From the NCBI GenBank assembly GCA_009909005.1, contig JAAAOG010000217.1:1-64000 (forward strand): 64,000 nt of DNA. Reading direction: 5' to 3'. The first letter of the stretch is position 1. Every line of letters starts with the position of its first letter. The position numbers and the translations under genes are program-made. The notes beneath the pieces are model-generated. The model made no database searches. It worked only from the letters and a program-made list of their open reading frames with translations, and had not been told where the DNA came from. Of the stretch, positions 34,007 to 44,183 are shown one piece after another. This DNA comes from Alphaproteobacteria bacterium. GTDB lineage: Bacteria; Pseudomonadota; Alphaproteobacteria; DSM-16000; Inquilinaceae.

Positions 34007-34276
34007 TCAGTGCAGCACCAGCTCGCCATTGCGGTAGTGCAGCTCGGCCGGCTTGACCAGCTCGGCCGTCGCCACTTTCACCGAGTGCAGCGGTCCATCG
34101 ATCTCCCGCACCCAGAAATCCAGGAATTTCCGCAGCTGCGGCAGCTTCGGCAGCTGGTCGAGCGTCTGCCAGACGAAGGTCTGCAGGAATTCCGGATGAT
34201 CCGGCATGTGATACAGGATCTCCGCGGTGACCAGGCGCGCGCCGCGCAGCTGCAGTCCCAGGTCGCTCATGATCAT
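34007..34276 (-). CDS. usg: Usg family protein
   Basis: 89 residues matching the alphaproteobacterial Usg family: LGLQLRGARLVTAEILYHMP, DHPEFLQTFVWQTLDQLPKL, FLDFWVREIDGPLHSVKVA, ELVKPAELHY. The family was named from an open frame in the Caulobacter trp region; its role is unknown. AGGAGGG lies eight bases before ATG 34276, favouring this start over the ATG two codons in. It is divergent from groES, and the 34277-34543 region between contains no other gene. Confidence 0.88.
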   Translation of the reverse strand: MIMSDLGLQLRGARLVTAEILYHMPDHPEFLQTFVWQTLDQLPKLPQLRKFLDFWVREIDGPLHSVKVATAELVKPAELHYRNGELVLH

Positions 34277-34543
34277 GTCGTTTCCCTCCTACCGCCATCG
34301 GCGGGCCCGTCCCCGCTTGTCTCCGTAAAAGAGGGGCTCCGCCGCCCTGTTGCGCCGATACGACCGTCGCCGTCGCCGGATAGCCTGACCGTCCGGCGCA
34401 CGATCGCGTCCCGATGGCTCCCACTCCCGATCTTTTCGTTCACTCTGCCTGTTTACAGTTAACGGCGGCAAGTGTGAATTGGCAATTAAATCAGCGATTT
34501 AGCAGCTTTCAGGGGGAAGTGCTGCCAGCGCCGGCGTGACATC

Positions 34544-34572
34544 TTGACCGGCCCCGGCGGCGTCCATATATG
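34544..34572 (+). promoter_or_regulatory. groESL promoter
   Basis: TTGACC at 34544-34549 (inside CTTGAC) and TATATG at 34567-34572 are separated by 17 bases. CTTGAC with CCATAT at this spacing also fits the alphaproteobacterial heat-shock sigma-32 consensus. The CIRCE operator follows immediately. Confidence 0.6.
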
Positions 34573-34573
34573 C

Positions 34574-34600
34574 GTGGCACTCAGCAGGGGAGAGTGCTAA
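34574..34600 (+). promoter_or_regulatory. CIRCE operator (HrcA binding site) of groESL
   Basis: GTGGCACTC-N9-GAGTGCTAA at 34574-34600. The right half is a perfect match to the CIRCE consensus (TTAGCACTC-N9-GAGTGCTAA); the left half differs at two positions. Position just after the -10 fits HrcA repression of groESL. hrcA itself is not in the window. Confidence 0.88.
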
Positions 34601-34659
34601 CACATCGGCACTTGCGACCGCATCGCCTTCAGGCACCAACGAACACCAGGAGAAAACCC

Positions 34660-34971
34660 ATGGGATTCCGTCCACTGCACGACCGTGTGCTGGTTCGCCG
34701 CATCGAGCAGGATGACAAGACGGCCGGCGGCATCATCATCCCGGACACGGCCAAGGAGAAGCCCCAGGAAGGGGAGATCGTCGCCACCGGACCCGGCGGC
34801 CGCGACGAAAAGGGCGAGCTCGTGCCGCTCGACGTCAAGGCCGGCGACCGCGTGCTGTTCGGCAAATGGTCGGGCACCGAGGTCAAGCTCGACGGCGAAG
34901 ACTACCTGATCATGAAGGAGTCCGACATTCTCGGCATCATCGACAAGTCCGCCACGGCCAAGGCCGCCTGA
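34660..34971 (+). CDS. groES: Co-chaperonin GroES
   Basis: 103 residues: [40 protein letters not shown] (mobile loop), and [19 protein letters not shown]. It forms the heptameric lid of GroEL. ATG 34660 follows CCAGGAGAAAA. It is first in the groESL operon under the CIRCE/heat-shock promoter; groEL starts 55 bases downstream. Confidence 0.98.
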   Translation: MGFRPLHDRVLVRRIEQDDKTAGGIIIPDTAKEKPQEGEIVATGPGGRDEKGELVPLDVKAGDRVLFGKWSGTEVKLDGEDYLIMKESDILGIIDKSATAKAA

Positions 34972-35023
34972 GCGCCCCGATTTGCAATAACCGCAAACCA
35001 CTGATCCTCATTACGGAGAGTAG

Positions 35024-36667
<1,644 letters not shown>

Positions 36668-36691
36668 GAGCCCCTCGCACGACCTGTACGA

Positions 36692-36716
36692 CGGCCGGGG
36701 TCCGCCCCGGCCGTTT
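36692..36716 (+). terminator. Rho-independent terminator of groESL
   Basis: CGGCCGGGG (36692-36700) pairs perfectly with CCCCGGCCG (36705-36713) around TCCG, followed by TTTCTC. It lies 25 bases after the groEL stop. Confidence 0.85.
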
Positions 36717-37132
36717 CTCAATCAAAAAGAATCAACGGAGGAACTTTAGCCGGAGCGCCCGAACTACAAAAGGTTTTGGCTTCTTTTCGGGCGTTTCCGG
36801 TTGTCCTCTATATGGCTATTAAGGCTGGACTATTGCAACTTTTATAGATTGAGTTCCGCGGCATCATTTTCATATAGATGTCACTTCCCGGTTCAAGCGC
36901 CCCCCTTGCCGACCTTCTGCTTGCGACGGTGCGGGCCGGGAAGACTGCCGGGCCGGACCCCGTCTGCGGGGCCACGTCTCGGCGTTGCAGAGACCATAGG
37001 ACGGTTCTTTTGGCAAGCAATGGACGGGGTCTAAACCCTTTAAGAGACGAGGCCTAGAACATTTTCTTGTGCCTTCCCTCTCGTTCAGTTACGCTACTCA
37101 GTCTGAAGTGTCTTTGAAAAATGGAGAATATC
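36717..37132. other. A+T-rich leader of the subtilase insert
   Basis: About 415 bases without a credible gene, distinctly richer in A+T than groEL. It marks the left side of an insert that ends after 38952. No integrase, tRNA, or direct repeat was recognised that would define the junction. Short frames lack ribosome sites. The promoter of the subtilase gene must lie here. Confidence 0.5.
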
Positions 37133-38695
37133 ATGACGACGATCCTCGGCCGGCAACTCAGTGGCGATTATCACGATAACCTTTTGCAGGTAGAATTGAA
37201 TGAGGAGGCGGAGACAATTCGCCCGGTGGTATCACTCCTCCCTCAGGCTGTTGCCGCTACTTCGGAACAGAACCCGTCACGGTTCTTAGAGTTCGTCAAA
37301 AATTACTGGAAAGACTTTGAATCCGCATCGAGCTCACCCGGCATTGCCTACTTGGGAGGCATGGCAAGGCAACATAAGGTCCGAGACTTCAATGCTATCG
37401 TATCAAGAATGAAGCCGATGCTCGGCTTGCTCCTTCCGGGGATAGAGCAGCTGCCTACTGGTGGGCCGGTATCGGGTTTGTTGTCTTTGCTCTTGCCATT
37501 GCTCGGTAGCCAGGAAACGCAATCACCCGCAAAAGCGAAAAAAAGCTCGATTGGTAAGTCCGTTATCTATGAACTCGATGATGGCGACAACCTGAGTAAC
37601 CTTGAACAAACCCTGCTGCAAGACCCTGCCATCAGATCCGTTTCTAGAGTGCCGATCCGATATCTGCTGAACAACAATACCGACTCAACGCCTCCCTCAG
37701 AGATAGCCTGGAATTTGAAACGGATCAAATGGCAGGCGGCCAGAAGCAGAAACAGCTTCAAAGATGCCGGAAGGATAAAAATTGCGGTGCTCGATACGGG
37801 GATCGATCCAGCACACCCCGACTTGAATGACAAAGGATTTCATTACGAATGGTTCGAGGATGGTCCGAGTCAGACAAGCCCGGCGGACATCGTTGGGCAT
37901 GGCACTCACGTCGCGGGTATATTGACAGCAAACTTCAATAACGACATCGGCATAAGAGGCATCTGTGAATGTGACTTGCATGTTTATAAAATTTTTTCAG
38001 ACAAGCCGTTCTATGTGAGAAATGGAAACTATTTCAGTTACGTCGTCGATCCTATCATGTATCTTTCTGCTCTTTCAGAATGTCTTGAAGCAGGCATTGA
38101 TGTGGTAAACCTCAGCATCGGTGGGCCGGGGCAGCCCAGCACCGCCGAGCTGGCGGCATTTACAGATCTGTTGGACAGCGGGACCATTATTGTCGCTGCC
38201 ATGGGCAATGAAAGAGCTTGGGGCAGTCCGATTATGTATCCGGCTGCCATTCCTGGAATAATCGCCGTCGGAGCTACGAACATTGATGATGGAATCGCGT
38301 CGTTTTCGAATGCCGGAAGGCACATTTCGCTTGTGGCCCCCGGGGTCGACATTTGGTCAACGCTACCCACTTATGCAGGGCATAGCGTATTGGAGGCGGT
38401 GTACGATCTGCAGGGCAGACCGATTCCGGGTAACCCGACCCCGCGGGAAGTGAGCTATGCCGCATGGCCGGGCACGTCGATGGCCACGCCGCACGTCGCA
38501 GCTGCGGTTGCATTGGCGAAAGCGAACTGCACACGGGATATTGACGCTTTGGCAATGCGCCGGCTGCTGCAAGACTCCGCCGAAAGGGTTCCGGGAATGA
38601 AGGAAAGTGGGCTGGATCAGGACTTCGGGGCGGGCCGACTCAATTTGGAGCGGCTCCTGGACGCGGTGGAAGTCTACGAGAAAGGAACGCAATAA
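37133..38695 (+). CDS. Subtilisin-like serine protease (S8) with uncharacterised N-terminal region
   Basis: 520 residues. The S8 domain starts near 214: catalytic D221 in IAVLDTGIDPAHPD, H256 in VGHGTHVAGI, oxyanion Asn in AAMGNERAWG, and S449 in PGTSMATPHVAAAV. Residues 143-178 (VIYELDDGDNLSNLEQ, RSVSRVPIRYLL) look like an I9-type propeptide. The first 130 residues match nothing I know and include a hydrophobic stretch (about 94-124). No signal peptide is seen, unusual for a subtilase. ATG 37133 has GGAG eight bases upstream; an ATG four codons earlier is weaker. Codon use is more A+T-rich than the flanks. Its stop overlaps the next start (TAATG). Confidence 0.9.
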   Translation: MTTILGRQLSGDYHDNLLQVELNEEAETIRPVVSLLPQAVAATSEQNPSRFLEFVKNYWKDFESASSSPGIAYLGGMARQHKVRDFNAIVSRMKPMLGLLLPGIEQLPTGGPVSGLLSLLLPLLGSQETQSPAKAKKSSIGKSVIYELDDGDNLSNLEQTLLQDPAIRSVSRVPIRYLLNNNTDSTPPSEIAWNLKRIKWQAARSRNSFKDAGRIKIAVLDTGIDPAHPDLNDKGFHYEWFEDGPSQTSPADIVGHGTHVAGILTANFNNDIGIRGICECDLHVYKIFSDKPFYVRNGNYFSYVVDPIMYLSALSECLEAGIDVVNLSIGGPGQPSTAELAAFTDLLDSGTIIVAAMGNERAWGSPIMYPAAIPGIIAVGATNIDDGIASFSNAGRHISLVAPGVDIWSTLPTYAGHSVLEAVYDLQGRPIPGNPTPREVSYAAWPGTSMATPHVAAAVALAKANCTRDIDALAMRRLLQDSAERVPGMKESGLDQDFGAGRLNLERLLDAVEVYEKGTQ

Positions 38696-38952
38696 TGTCC
38701 GAAGTTATCGAGTTAGTATTGGAAGATGGGTTAACTGAGGAGGATCGGGAACGGGTCCTTTCGGAAGTTTCGGCAATCGAGGGCGTCAGCCGCGCCGGTC
38801 TGATCCGGCCTTCGGCCAAGACCGCGCTCGCGCGGAAGCTGGGCTTCGCAATGGTCGATGAGACATCGGATCAATCCGCCGTTCTCGACCGGATTCGCGG
38901 CGTCAAAGCCATCAGAAGCGCGGAGATGCCAAGCCAGCGCTTCATTATCTGA
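38695..38952 (+). CDS. Small protein coupled to the subtilase; possible propeptide-like inhibitor
   Basis: 85 residues. The pattern is strand (IELVLEDG), helix (EEDRERVLSEVSAI), strand (GVSRAGLI), then strand (GFAMVDET), helix (SDQSAVLDRI), strand (GVKAIRSAEM). This beta-alpha-beta repeat matches the ferredoxin-like fold of I9 propeptides and in-trans subtilisin inhibitors. The ATG shares one base with the protease stop (TAATG), so the two are translationally coupled. I infer it controls or helps fold the protease; homology is not established. No export signal is seen, consistent with the protease also lacking one. Confidence 0.7.
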   Translation: MSEVIELVLEDGLTEEDRERVLSEVSAIEGVSRAGLIRPSAKTALARKLGFAMVDETSDQSAVLDRIRGVKAIRSAEMPSQRFII

Positions 38953-39163
38953 TGAGGACGTCGGTTCCTGTCATGCGGGTCATAGTATGGACTGACAGCT
39001 TGGTGTCGGCGAAGTCCGATGCGGTTCAGAAAGACTCGGAAGGGACCCGGAATGGTTTTCGCCCGCATCCTGGTCCGGCGGCATCCTGCCGTGGGTTCGG
39101 TCGGCTGAAGGTCGACGCTTCCGTGCCCCGCCCATCGGAGGCCCTGAACGCGGAGCCGTCGTT

Positions 39164-39706
39164 TCAAGCCTCCTCCAGCGGGTACTCGGCCAGCGGCTCG
39201 TAATGGGCGCCGTCGGTGCCGAGATGGCTGCGGTAGAGCACCACCCGGTCGGCCCGGATATCCTCGGTCTGGAACAGCCCGTGCTCGCCCAGCCAGCGCC
39301 GCACCCGCGGCAGCGACGGCTCCTTCAGCCGTGCCAGGGTGACGTGCGGCTTGAACTTGCGTTCGGAGGCCGGCTGGCCGGCAGCGACCACGGCGCGTTC
39401 CACCCGCTCCTGCGCGAAAATCAGGGCGTCGTTGCGTTCGACCCCGGCCCACAGCATCTGCGGCTTGCGGTCGGGGCCGAAATGCCCCACCCCGGACAGG
39501 CGGAAGGAGAAGGCCGGGGCGCTCAGGCGCCGCAGCGCGGCGTCGAGATCCTCCGCCGCACCGCCCTCGACCTCGCCGATGAAGCGCAAGGTGAGGTGGA
39601 GGCTTTCGGGCTTCACCCAGCGGGCGCCGGGCACCCCGGCCTGCAACATGGTCAGGCGCTGGCGGATCATTTCGGGCAGGGGGAGGGCGACGAACAGGCG
39701 AAACAT
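39164..39706 (-). CDS. thpR: RNA 2',3'-cyclic phosphodiesterase ThpR (LigT)
   Basis: 180 residues of the 2H phosphoesterase family: two HxTx motifs, HLTLRF (near 40) and HVTLARL (near 125), about 85 residues apart, with the family N-terminus FRLFVALPLPEMIRQRL. Members open 2',3'-cyclic phosphates on RNA in vitro. The ATG at 39706 is the family start; the frame extends upstream into non-matching sequence. It is divergent from the following hydrolase. The 38953-39163 gap between it and the subtilase pair shows no gene. Confidence 0.93.
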   Translation of the reverse strand: MFRLFVALPLPEMIRQRLTMLQAGVPGARWVKPESLHLTLRFIGEVEGGAAEDLDAALRRLSAPAFSFRLSGVGHFGPDRKPQMLWAGVERNDALIFAQERVERAVVAAGQPASERKFKPHVTLARLKEPSLPRVRRWLGEHGLFQTEDIRADRVVLYRSHLGTDGAHYEPLAEYPLEEA

Positions 39707-39843
39707 GGGTAGGGTACCGCCAAAGGGGCCCCGCGCGGGCCGGGGTCCATGATAGACGTCCCCAGACCGTAACGCATTTGCCCGCTGCGCCAAGGCCCCG
39801 CCGAGCCCGCAGACCGCAAAAGACCAGCCGGACAGGACCGATC

Positions 39844-40632
39844 ATGGCCGAAACCTGGTACGACACCCTCGACCGCCCGGATGGCGAGACCGTCGCCTAT
39901 GTCCGTTCGCCCGCCGCCGACCCGGACGACGCACGGCCCGGGGTGATGTTCCTGGGCGGCTTCGTTTCCGACATGACCGGCACCAAGGCGACGCATCTGG
40001 AGGCGCTGTGCCGGGCCCGCGGCCAGGCCTATGTCCGCTTCGACTATCAGGGCCATGGCGTCTCCAGCGGCCGGTTCGCGGATGGCAGCATCGGCCGCTG
40101 GGCCGAGGATGCGGTCGCCGTGCTCGACCATGTCGCTGAGGGCCCGCAGATTCTGGTCGGCTCCTCGATGGGCGGCTGGATCGCGGTGCTGGCGGCGCTC
40201 GCCCGCCCCTCCCGGGTGGCCGGGCTGGTTGGGATCGCCGCAGCGCCGGACTTTTCCGAGGAGCTGATCCGCGCCCGGCTCGACGCCGCGGCGCTGGAGG
40301 CGCTGGCCGCGACCGGAAGCTGCGAGATCCCCGGCAGCGAGGGCGAGCCGCCCACCCCGATCACCCAACAGTTTCTCGACGACGGCCGCCGGCATCTCGT
40401 CCTCGGCGCACCGATCCCGCTCGCCTGCCCGGTGCGGCTGATCCATGCGCTCGACGACCCGGACGTGCCCTGGTCGCAGAGCCTGCGCCTCGCCGAGCAA
40501 TTGACCACCGACGACGTCCGCCTGACGCTGGTCAAGCAGGCCGGCCACCGTCTCTCCCGTCCCCAGGACCTCGCCCTGATGACCGATGCGGTGATCGAGT
40601 TGTCGGACGGCACGGCGCCGTCGCCGGCCTGA
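39844..40632 (+). CDS. ABHD10-like alpha/beta hydrolase
   Basis: 262 residues. Motifs include FLGGFVSDMTGTKATHLEAL, RFDYQGHGVSSGRFADGSI, nucleophile Ser in VGSSMGGW, Asp in HALDDPDVPW, and His in QAGHRLS. The opening, with GT-KA and the following FDYxGHGxSSG, is characteristic of the family including mitochondrial ABHD10, a depalmitoylating thioesterase. The bacterial substrate is unknown. No signal peptide is present. It starts at ATG 39844. Downstream, three GCTTCC hexamers (40635-40652) precede leuC. Confidence 0.85.
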   Translation: MAETWYDTLDRPDGETVAYVRSPAADPDDARPGVMFLGGFVSDMTGTKATHLEALCRARGQAYVRFDYQGHGVSSGRFADGSIGRWAEDAVAVLDHVAEGPQILVGSSMGGWIAVLAALARPSRVAGLVGIAAAPDFSEELIRARLDAAALEALAATGSCEIPGSEGEPPTPITQQFLDDGRRHLVLGAPIPLACPVRLIHALDDPDVPWSQSLRLAEQLTTDDVRLTLVKQAGHRLSRPQDLALMTDAVIELSDGTAPSPA

Positions 40633-40715
40633 TCGCTTCCGCTTCCGCTTCCGTTGCCGCCATTGCGAGACTATCTTCCCGGATCAAACCGTGATCGAAA
40701 CCCGTGTGCCGCACC

Positions 40716-42143
40716 ATGACCGAGCCCCGCCCCCGCACCCTGTTCGACAAGATCTGGGACAGCCATGTCGTCCATCGCCGCGATGACGGCGTCTGCGTCC
40801 TGTATATCGACCGGCACCTGGTGCACGAGGTGACCAGCCCGCAGGCCTTCGAAGGGCTGCGGCTCGCCGGGCGGACCGTCCGCCGGCCGGAGGCGACTTT
40901 GGCCGTCGCGGACCACAATGTGCCGACCGCCAATCGCGCCGCCGGCATCGCCGACCCGGAAAGCAAGATCCAGGTCGACACCCTCTCGGCCAACTGCGCC
41001 GAATACGGCATCCCGATCTTCGGCCTGGAGGACGTGCGCCAGGGCATCGTCCACATCATCGGGCCGGAGCAGGGTTTTACGCAGCCCGGCACCACCATCG
41101 TCTGCGGCGACAGCCATACCTCCACCCATGGCGCTTTCGGCGCTCTGGCCTTCGGCATCGGCACGTCCGAGGTGGAGCACGTGCTGGCCACCCAGACGCT
41201 GCTGATGTCGCCGGCGAAGAACATGCGCATCACGGTGGATGGCGAGCTGCCGCTGGGCGTCACCGCCAAGGACATGATCCTCGCCATCATCGGAAAGATC
41301 GGCACGGCCGGCGGCACCGGCCATGTCATCGAATATGCCGGGGAGGCGGTGCGCGCCCTGTCGATGGAAGGCCGGATGACGGTCTGCAACATGTCGATCG
41401 AAGCCGGGGCGCGGGCCGGCCTGATCGCCCCGGACGAGGCGACCTATGCCTATCTGCAGGGCCGGCCGATGGTGCCGAAGGGCGGGCAGTGGGAGGTGGC
41501 CCTGCAATACTGGCGCTCGCTGCCCTCCGACGACGGCGCCCGCTATGACAGCGAGATCGTCATGGCGGCGGCCGACATCCCGCCGACCGTCACCTGGGGT
41601 ACGAGCCCGCAGGACACCGCGCCGATCACCGGTGCGGTGCCGGACCCGGAGAGTTTCGCCGATCCCGGCCGGGCGCAGGCGGCCCGCCGCTCGCTGTCCT
41701 ATATGGACCTGGCGCCGGGGACGAAGATGGCCGACATCCGCATCGACCGGGTGTTCATCGGCTCCTGCACCAATGCCCGGATCGAGGATTTGCGGGCCGT
41801 CGCGGCCGTGGTCGAGAAACAGCTGGCGCGCGGCGGCCGGGTGGCCGACGGCGTCGACGCGATGATCGTGCCGGGCTCCGGCCTGGTGAAGGAGCAGGCC
41901 GAGAACGAGGGGCTCGACCGGCTGTTCGTCGAGGCCGGTTTCGACTGGCGCGAGCCGGGCTGTTCGATGTGCCTGGCGATGAACGCCGACCGGCTGGAGC
42001 CGGGCGAGCGCTGCGCCTCCACCTCCAACCGCAATTTCGAGGGGCGGCAGGGCCGCGGCGGGCGCACCCATCTTATGAGCCCGGCCATGGCCGCTGCGGC
42101 GGCCCTGACCGGCCGGCTGACCGACGTTCGCGACCTCGGCTGA
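40716..42143 (+). CDS. leuC: 3-isopropylmalate dehydratase large subunit LeuC
   Basis: 475 residues of the aconitase superfamily, LeuC type. It has DNHVPTANR and [19 protein letters not shown]. The 4Fe-4S ligands are the Cys in [12 protein letters not shown] and two in [11 protein letters not shown]. The substrate-binding [20 protein letters not shown] motif lies near the end. It isomerises 2- to 3-isopropylmalate in leucine synthesis together with LeuD. The start is ATG 40716; an in-frame GTG lies four codons earlier. No leuD or leuB is in the window. Confidence 0.96.
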   Translation: MTEPRPRTLFDKIWDSHVVHRRDDGVCVLYIDRHLVHEVTSPQAFEGLRLAGRTVRRPEATLAVADHNVPTANRAAGIADPESKIQVDTLSANCAEYGIPIFGLEDVRQGIVHIIGPEQGFTQPGTTIVCGDSHTSTHGAFGALAFGIGTSEVEHVLATQTLLMSPAKNMRITVDGELPLGVTAKDMILAIIGKIGTAGGTGHVIEYAGEAVRALSMEGRMTVCNMSIEAGARAGLIAPDEATYAYLQGRPMVPKGGQWEVALQYWRSLPSDDGARYDSEIVMAAADIPPTVTWGTSPQDTAPITGAVPDPESFADPGRAQAARRSLSYMDLAPGTKMADIRIDRVFIGSCTNARIEDLRAVAAVVEKQLARGGRVADGVDAMIVPGSGLVKEQAENEGLDRLFVEAGFDWREPGCSMCLAMNADRLEPGERCASTSNRNFEGRQGRGGRTHLMSPAMAAAAALTGRLTDVRDLG

Positions 42144-42429
42144 GCCTGTTCGCGTGCGAATAGGGCCGTACCGGTCCGGTAGCTGTTGTGTACGCCCCGG
42201 GATCGCAATATCTTAAGGCGGCTGGGTTCTGATCGGGGTACGCTCGGGGCCGGCGTTCATCGGGCTGTCACTTGCCTGCAATAGTGATGCCTCGTCGGGC
42301 GCCGTGCCGTTCCGTATCCCCGCGCAGGGCGGTGGGCTGGTCAGTTCCGACGCGCGAGAGACGACGTTGATTTCGATCGCTGTCAACAGGTTCAAACGCG
42401 AAACGCCATGGCGCCGCAGGGGGCCTGCC

Positions 42430-43902
42430 ATGAGTCCCCCTGCTGCGGTCTCCATCAGCCGGTTCCTGGTGATCAGCGCGCTGTTCACGGCCCCCACCGC
42501 CGCCACCCTGGGCGCGCTGGTGGTGCTGGAAACGCTGGACCCCTGGACGGCGGGGCTGGCCCTGCTGACGGTGGCGGTCCTGAGCGGCCTGACCGTATCC
42601 TTCTATTTCCGCGATGCACTGCGGATCTCCGGCTATCTGGAGCGCCTGGCGGTCGCCGACGACCATGACGCCCATCCGCCGCGGCCGAGCTCGGAACTCG
42701 GCAAGTCGCTGGTCCGGGTGGTCAGTCGGCTGCATCACAGCTGGCGCAAGCGCACCCGGCTCCTCAATCTTCGCCTGGAAGCGGCGCTGGAGATCATCGA
42801 GACGCTGCCCGACCCGCTGATCGTCGTGGACCGGCGCCGGACCATCAACCGCTTCAACGGCGTCGCCGGCACGCTGTTCGGCGACCGGCTGGTCGGCCGC
42901 GACCTTGCCGACATCCTGCGCCATCCGCATGTGCTGGCGGCGGTCGACGAGGTGTTGCGCGGCGGCGGCTCGCGCTCGGTGGAGTTTTCGCGGCCGGTGC
43001 CGGTCGAACAGGTGTTCGAGGCGCGGGTGAAGCCTTTCCGCGGCCTTCTGGGCGATCATGTGATCGCCGAAGAGGCCGATGCTGACGAGATTCCCGCGGC
43101 GCTGATCACGCTCCACGACATCACCGCCATCAAGCGTTCGGAGCAGATGCGGGCCGATTTCGTCGCCAATGCCAGCCATGAACTGCGCACGCCGCTGACC
43201 ACGCTGATCGGCTTTATCGATACCCTGCGCGGTGCGGCGCGCGACGATAGCGAGGCCCGCGACCGCTTCCTGTCGATCATGGACGAGCAGGCGATCCGCA
43301 TGTCGCGGCTGATCAACGATCTGCTCTCCCTGTCGCGGATCGAGCTCGACGAGCACATGGCGCCGGGCGGCCAGGTCGACGTCGTCTCCGCCCTGCACCA
43401 TGTCGTCGACACGCTGGAGATCAAGGCGGCGGGCCGCGGCATGACCCTGGTCTTCGATCCGGACGGGGAACTGCCGCCGGCGATCGGCGATACCGATCAG
43501 CTGATGCAGGTCTTCCAGAACCTGGTCGACAACGCCATCAAATATGCCCGCGAGAATTCCGAGATCCGGGTGACGGCGTGCCGCGCCCGCAGCGGCGCCG
43601 GCGACCATGCGGTGATCGTTGCCGTGCGCGACCAGGGCGACGGCATCGCGCGCAACCACCTGCCCCGCCTGACCGAGCGGTTCTACCGCGTCGATCCGGC
43701 CCGCAGCCGGGCGCTCGGCGGCACCGGGCTGGGCCTGGCGATCGTCAAGCACATCGTCAGCCGCCATCGCGGCCGCCTGTCGATCGAGAGCGAGCTGGGC
43801 AAGGGCAGCACCTTCTCCGTCATCCTGCCGGCCGTCGGCGAAACCGGCGCAACCGGGACCGTCCAGCCGGCGGCCGGATCGACGGTGCTGATCGGTCGCT
43901 AA
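42430..43902 (+). CDS. phoR: Phosphate regulon sensor histidine kinase PhoR
   Basis: 490 residues. Two N-terminal membrane helices (about 10-30 and 35-55) are followed by a PAS domain (EIIETLPDPLIVVDRRRTIN). The phospho-acceptor H250 is in VANASHELRTPLTTLIGF. The ATPase domain has N-box LVDNAIKYA, G1 RDQGDGIA, and G2 GGTGLGLAIVKHI. It senses phosphate status through PstSCAB/PhoU and phosphorylates PhoB. The start is ATG 42430 with AGGGGG seven bases upstream; a longer frame begins at 42304 without support. It heads the phosphate regulon, 281 bases before pstS. Confidence 0.95.
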   Translation: MSPPAAVSISRFLVISALFTAPTAATLGALVVLETLDPWTAGLALLTVAVLSGLTVSFYFRDALRISGYLERLAVADDHDAHPPRPSSELGKSLVRVVSRLHHSWRKRTRLLNLRLEAALEIIETLPDPLIVVDRRRTINRFNGVAGTLFGDRLVGRDLADILRHPHVLAAVDEVLRGGGSRSVEFSRPVPVEQVFEARVKPFRGLLGDHVIAEEADADEIPAALITLHDITAIKRSEQMRADFVANASHELRTPLTTLIGFIDTLRGAARDDSEARDRFLSIMDEQAIRMSRLINDLLSLSRIELDEHMAPGGQVDVVSALHHVVDTLEIKAAGRGMTLVFDPDGELPPAIGDTDQLMQVFQNLVDNAIKYARENSEIRVTACRARSGAGDHAVIVAVRDQGDGIARNHLPRLTERFYRVDPARSRALGGTGLGLAIVKHIVSRHRGRLSIESELGKGSTFSVILPAVGETGATGTVQPAAGSTVLIGR

Positions 43903-44031
43903 GCGCCGCTCCTTTCCTGAGAAAACATATAGACGTCTCCGCCTTTGTCGGCGATAGACCGGACTCCTTTTACGGGCGCCAAGAGCCGGCCGGACGGCCG
44001 CCGGCTGCGGTGTCAAAAAACAGTAATTGAT

Positions 44032-44049
44032 CTGTCGTAATTGCATCGC
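44032..44049 (+). promoter_or_regulatory. Tentative Pho box upstream of pstS
   Basis: CTGTCGT at 44032-44038 matches six of seven bases of the Pho-box half CTGTCAT, and is followed by an A/T-rich spacer (AATT). The second half (44043-44049) matches poorly. It lies about 150 bases before pstS in the only long gap of the regulon (43903-44183). Confidence 0.3.
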
Positions 44050-44183
44050 CATTGCCCGTTACCGTCCGCGCTTGACGGCGGGGTTCGGGGCCCACCGCCA
44101 GCCAGCGCCTGCTGGCCCAAGCACAACAAGCCCCACTCCAACACACAGCGATCTTCATTCAAAAGCGCGGAGGCACTCCGATC

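Noticed and set aside
36717-38952. Integrase, tRNA-site or terminal repeats bounding the subtilase insert
   Set aside because: None was found by reading the edges, so it is described as an A+T-rich insert and not as a defined mobile element.
40635-40652. Three GCTTCC hexamers before leuC as a functional repeat
   Set aside because: Too short; chance microsatellite in GC-rich sequence is sufficient.
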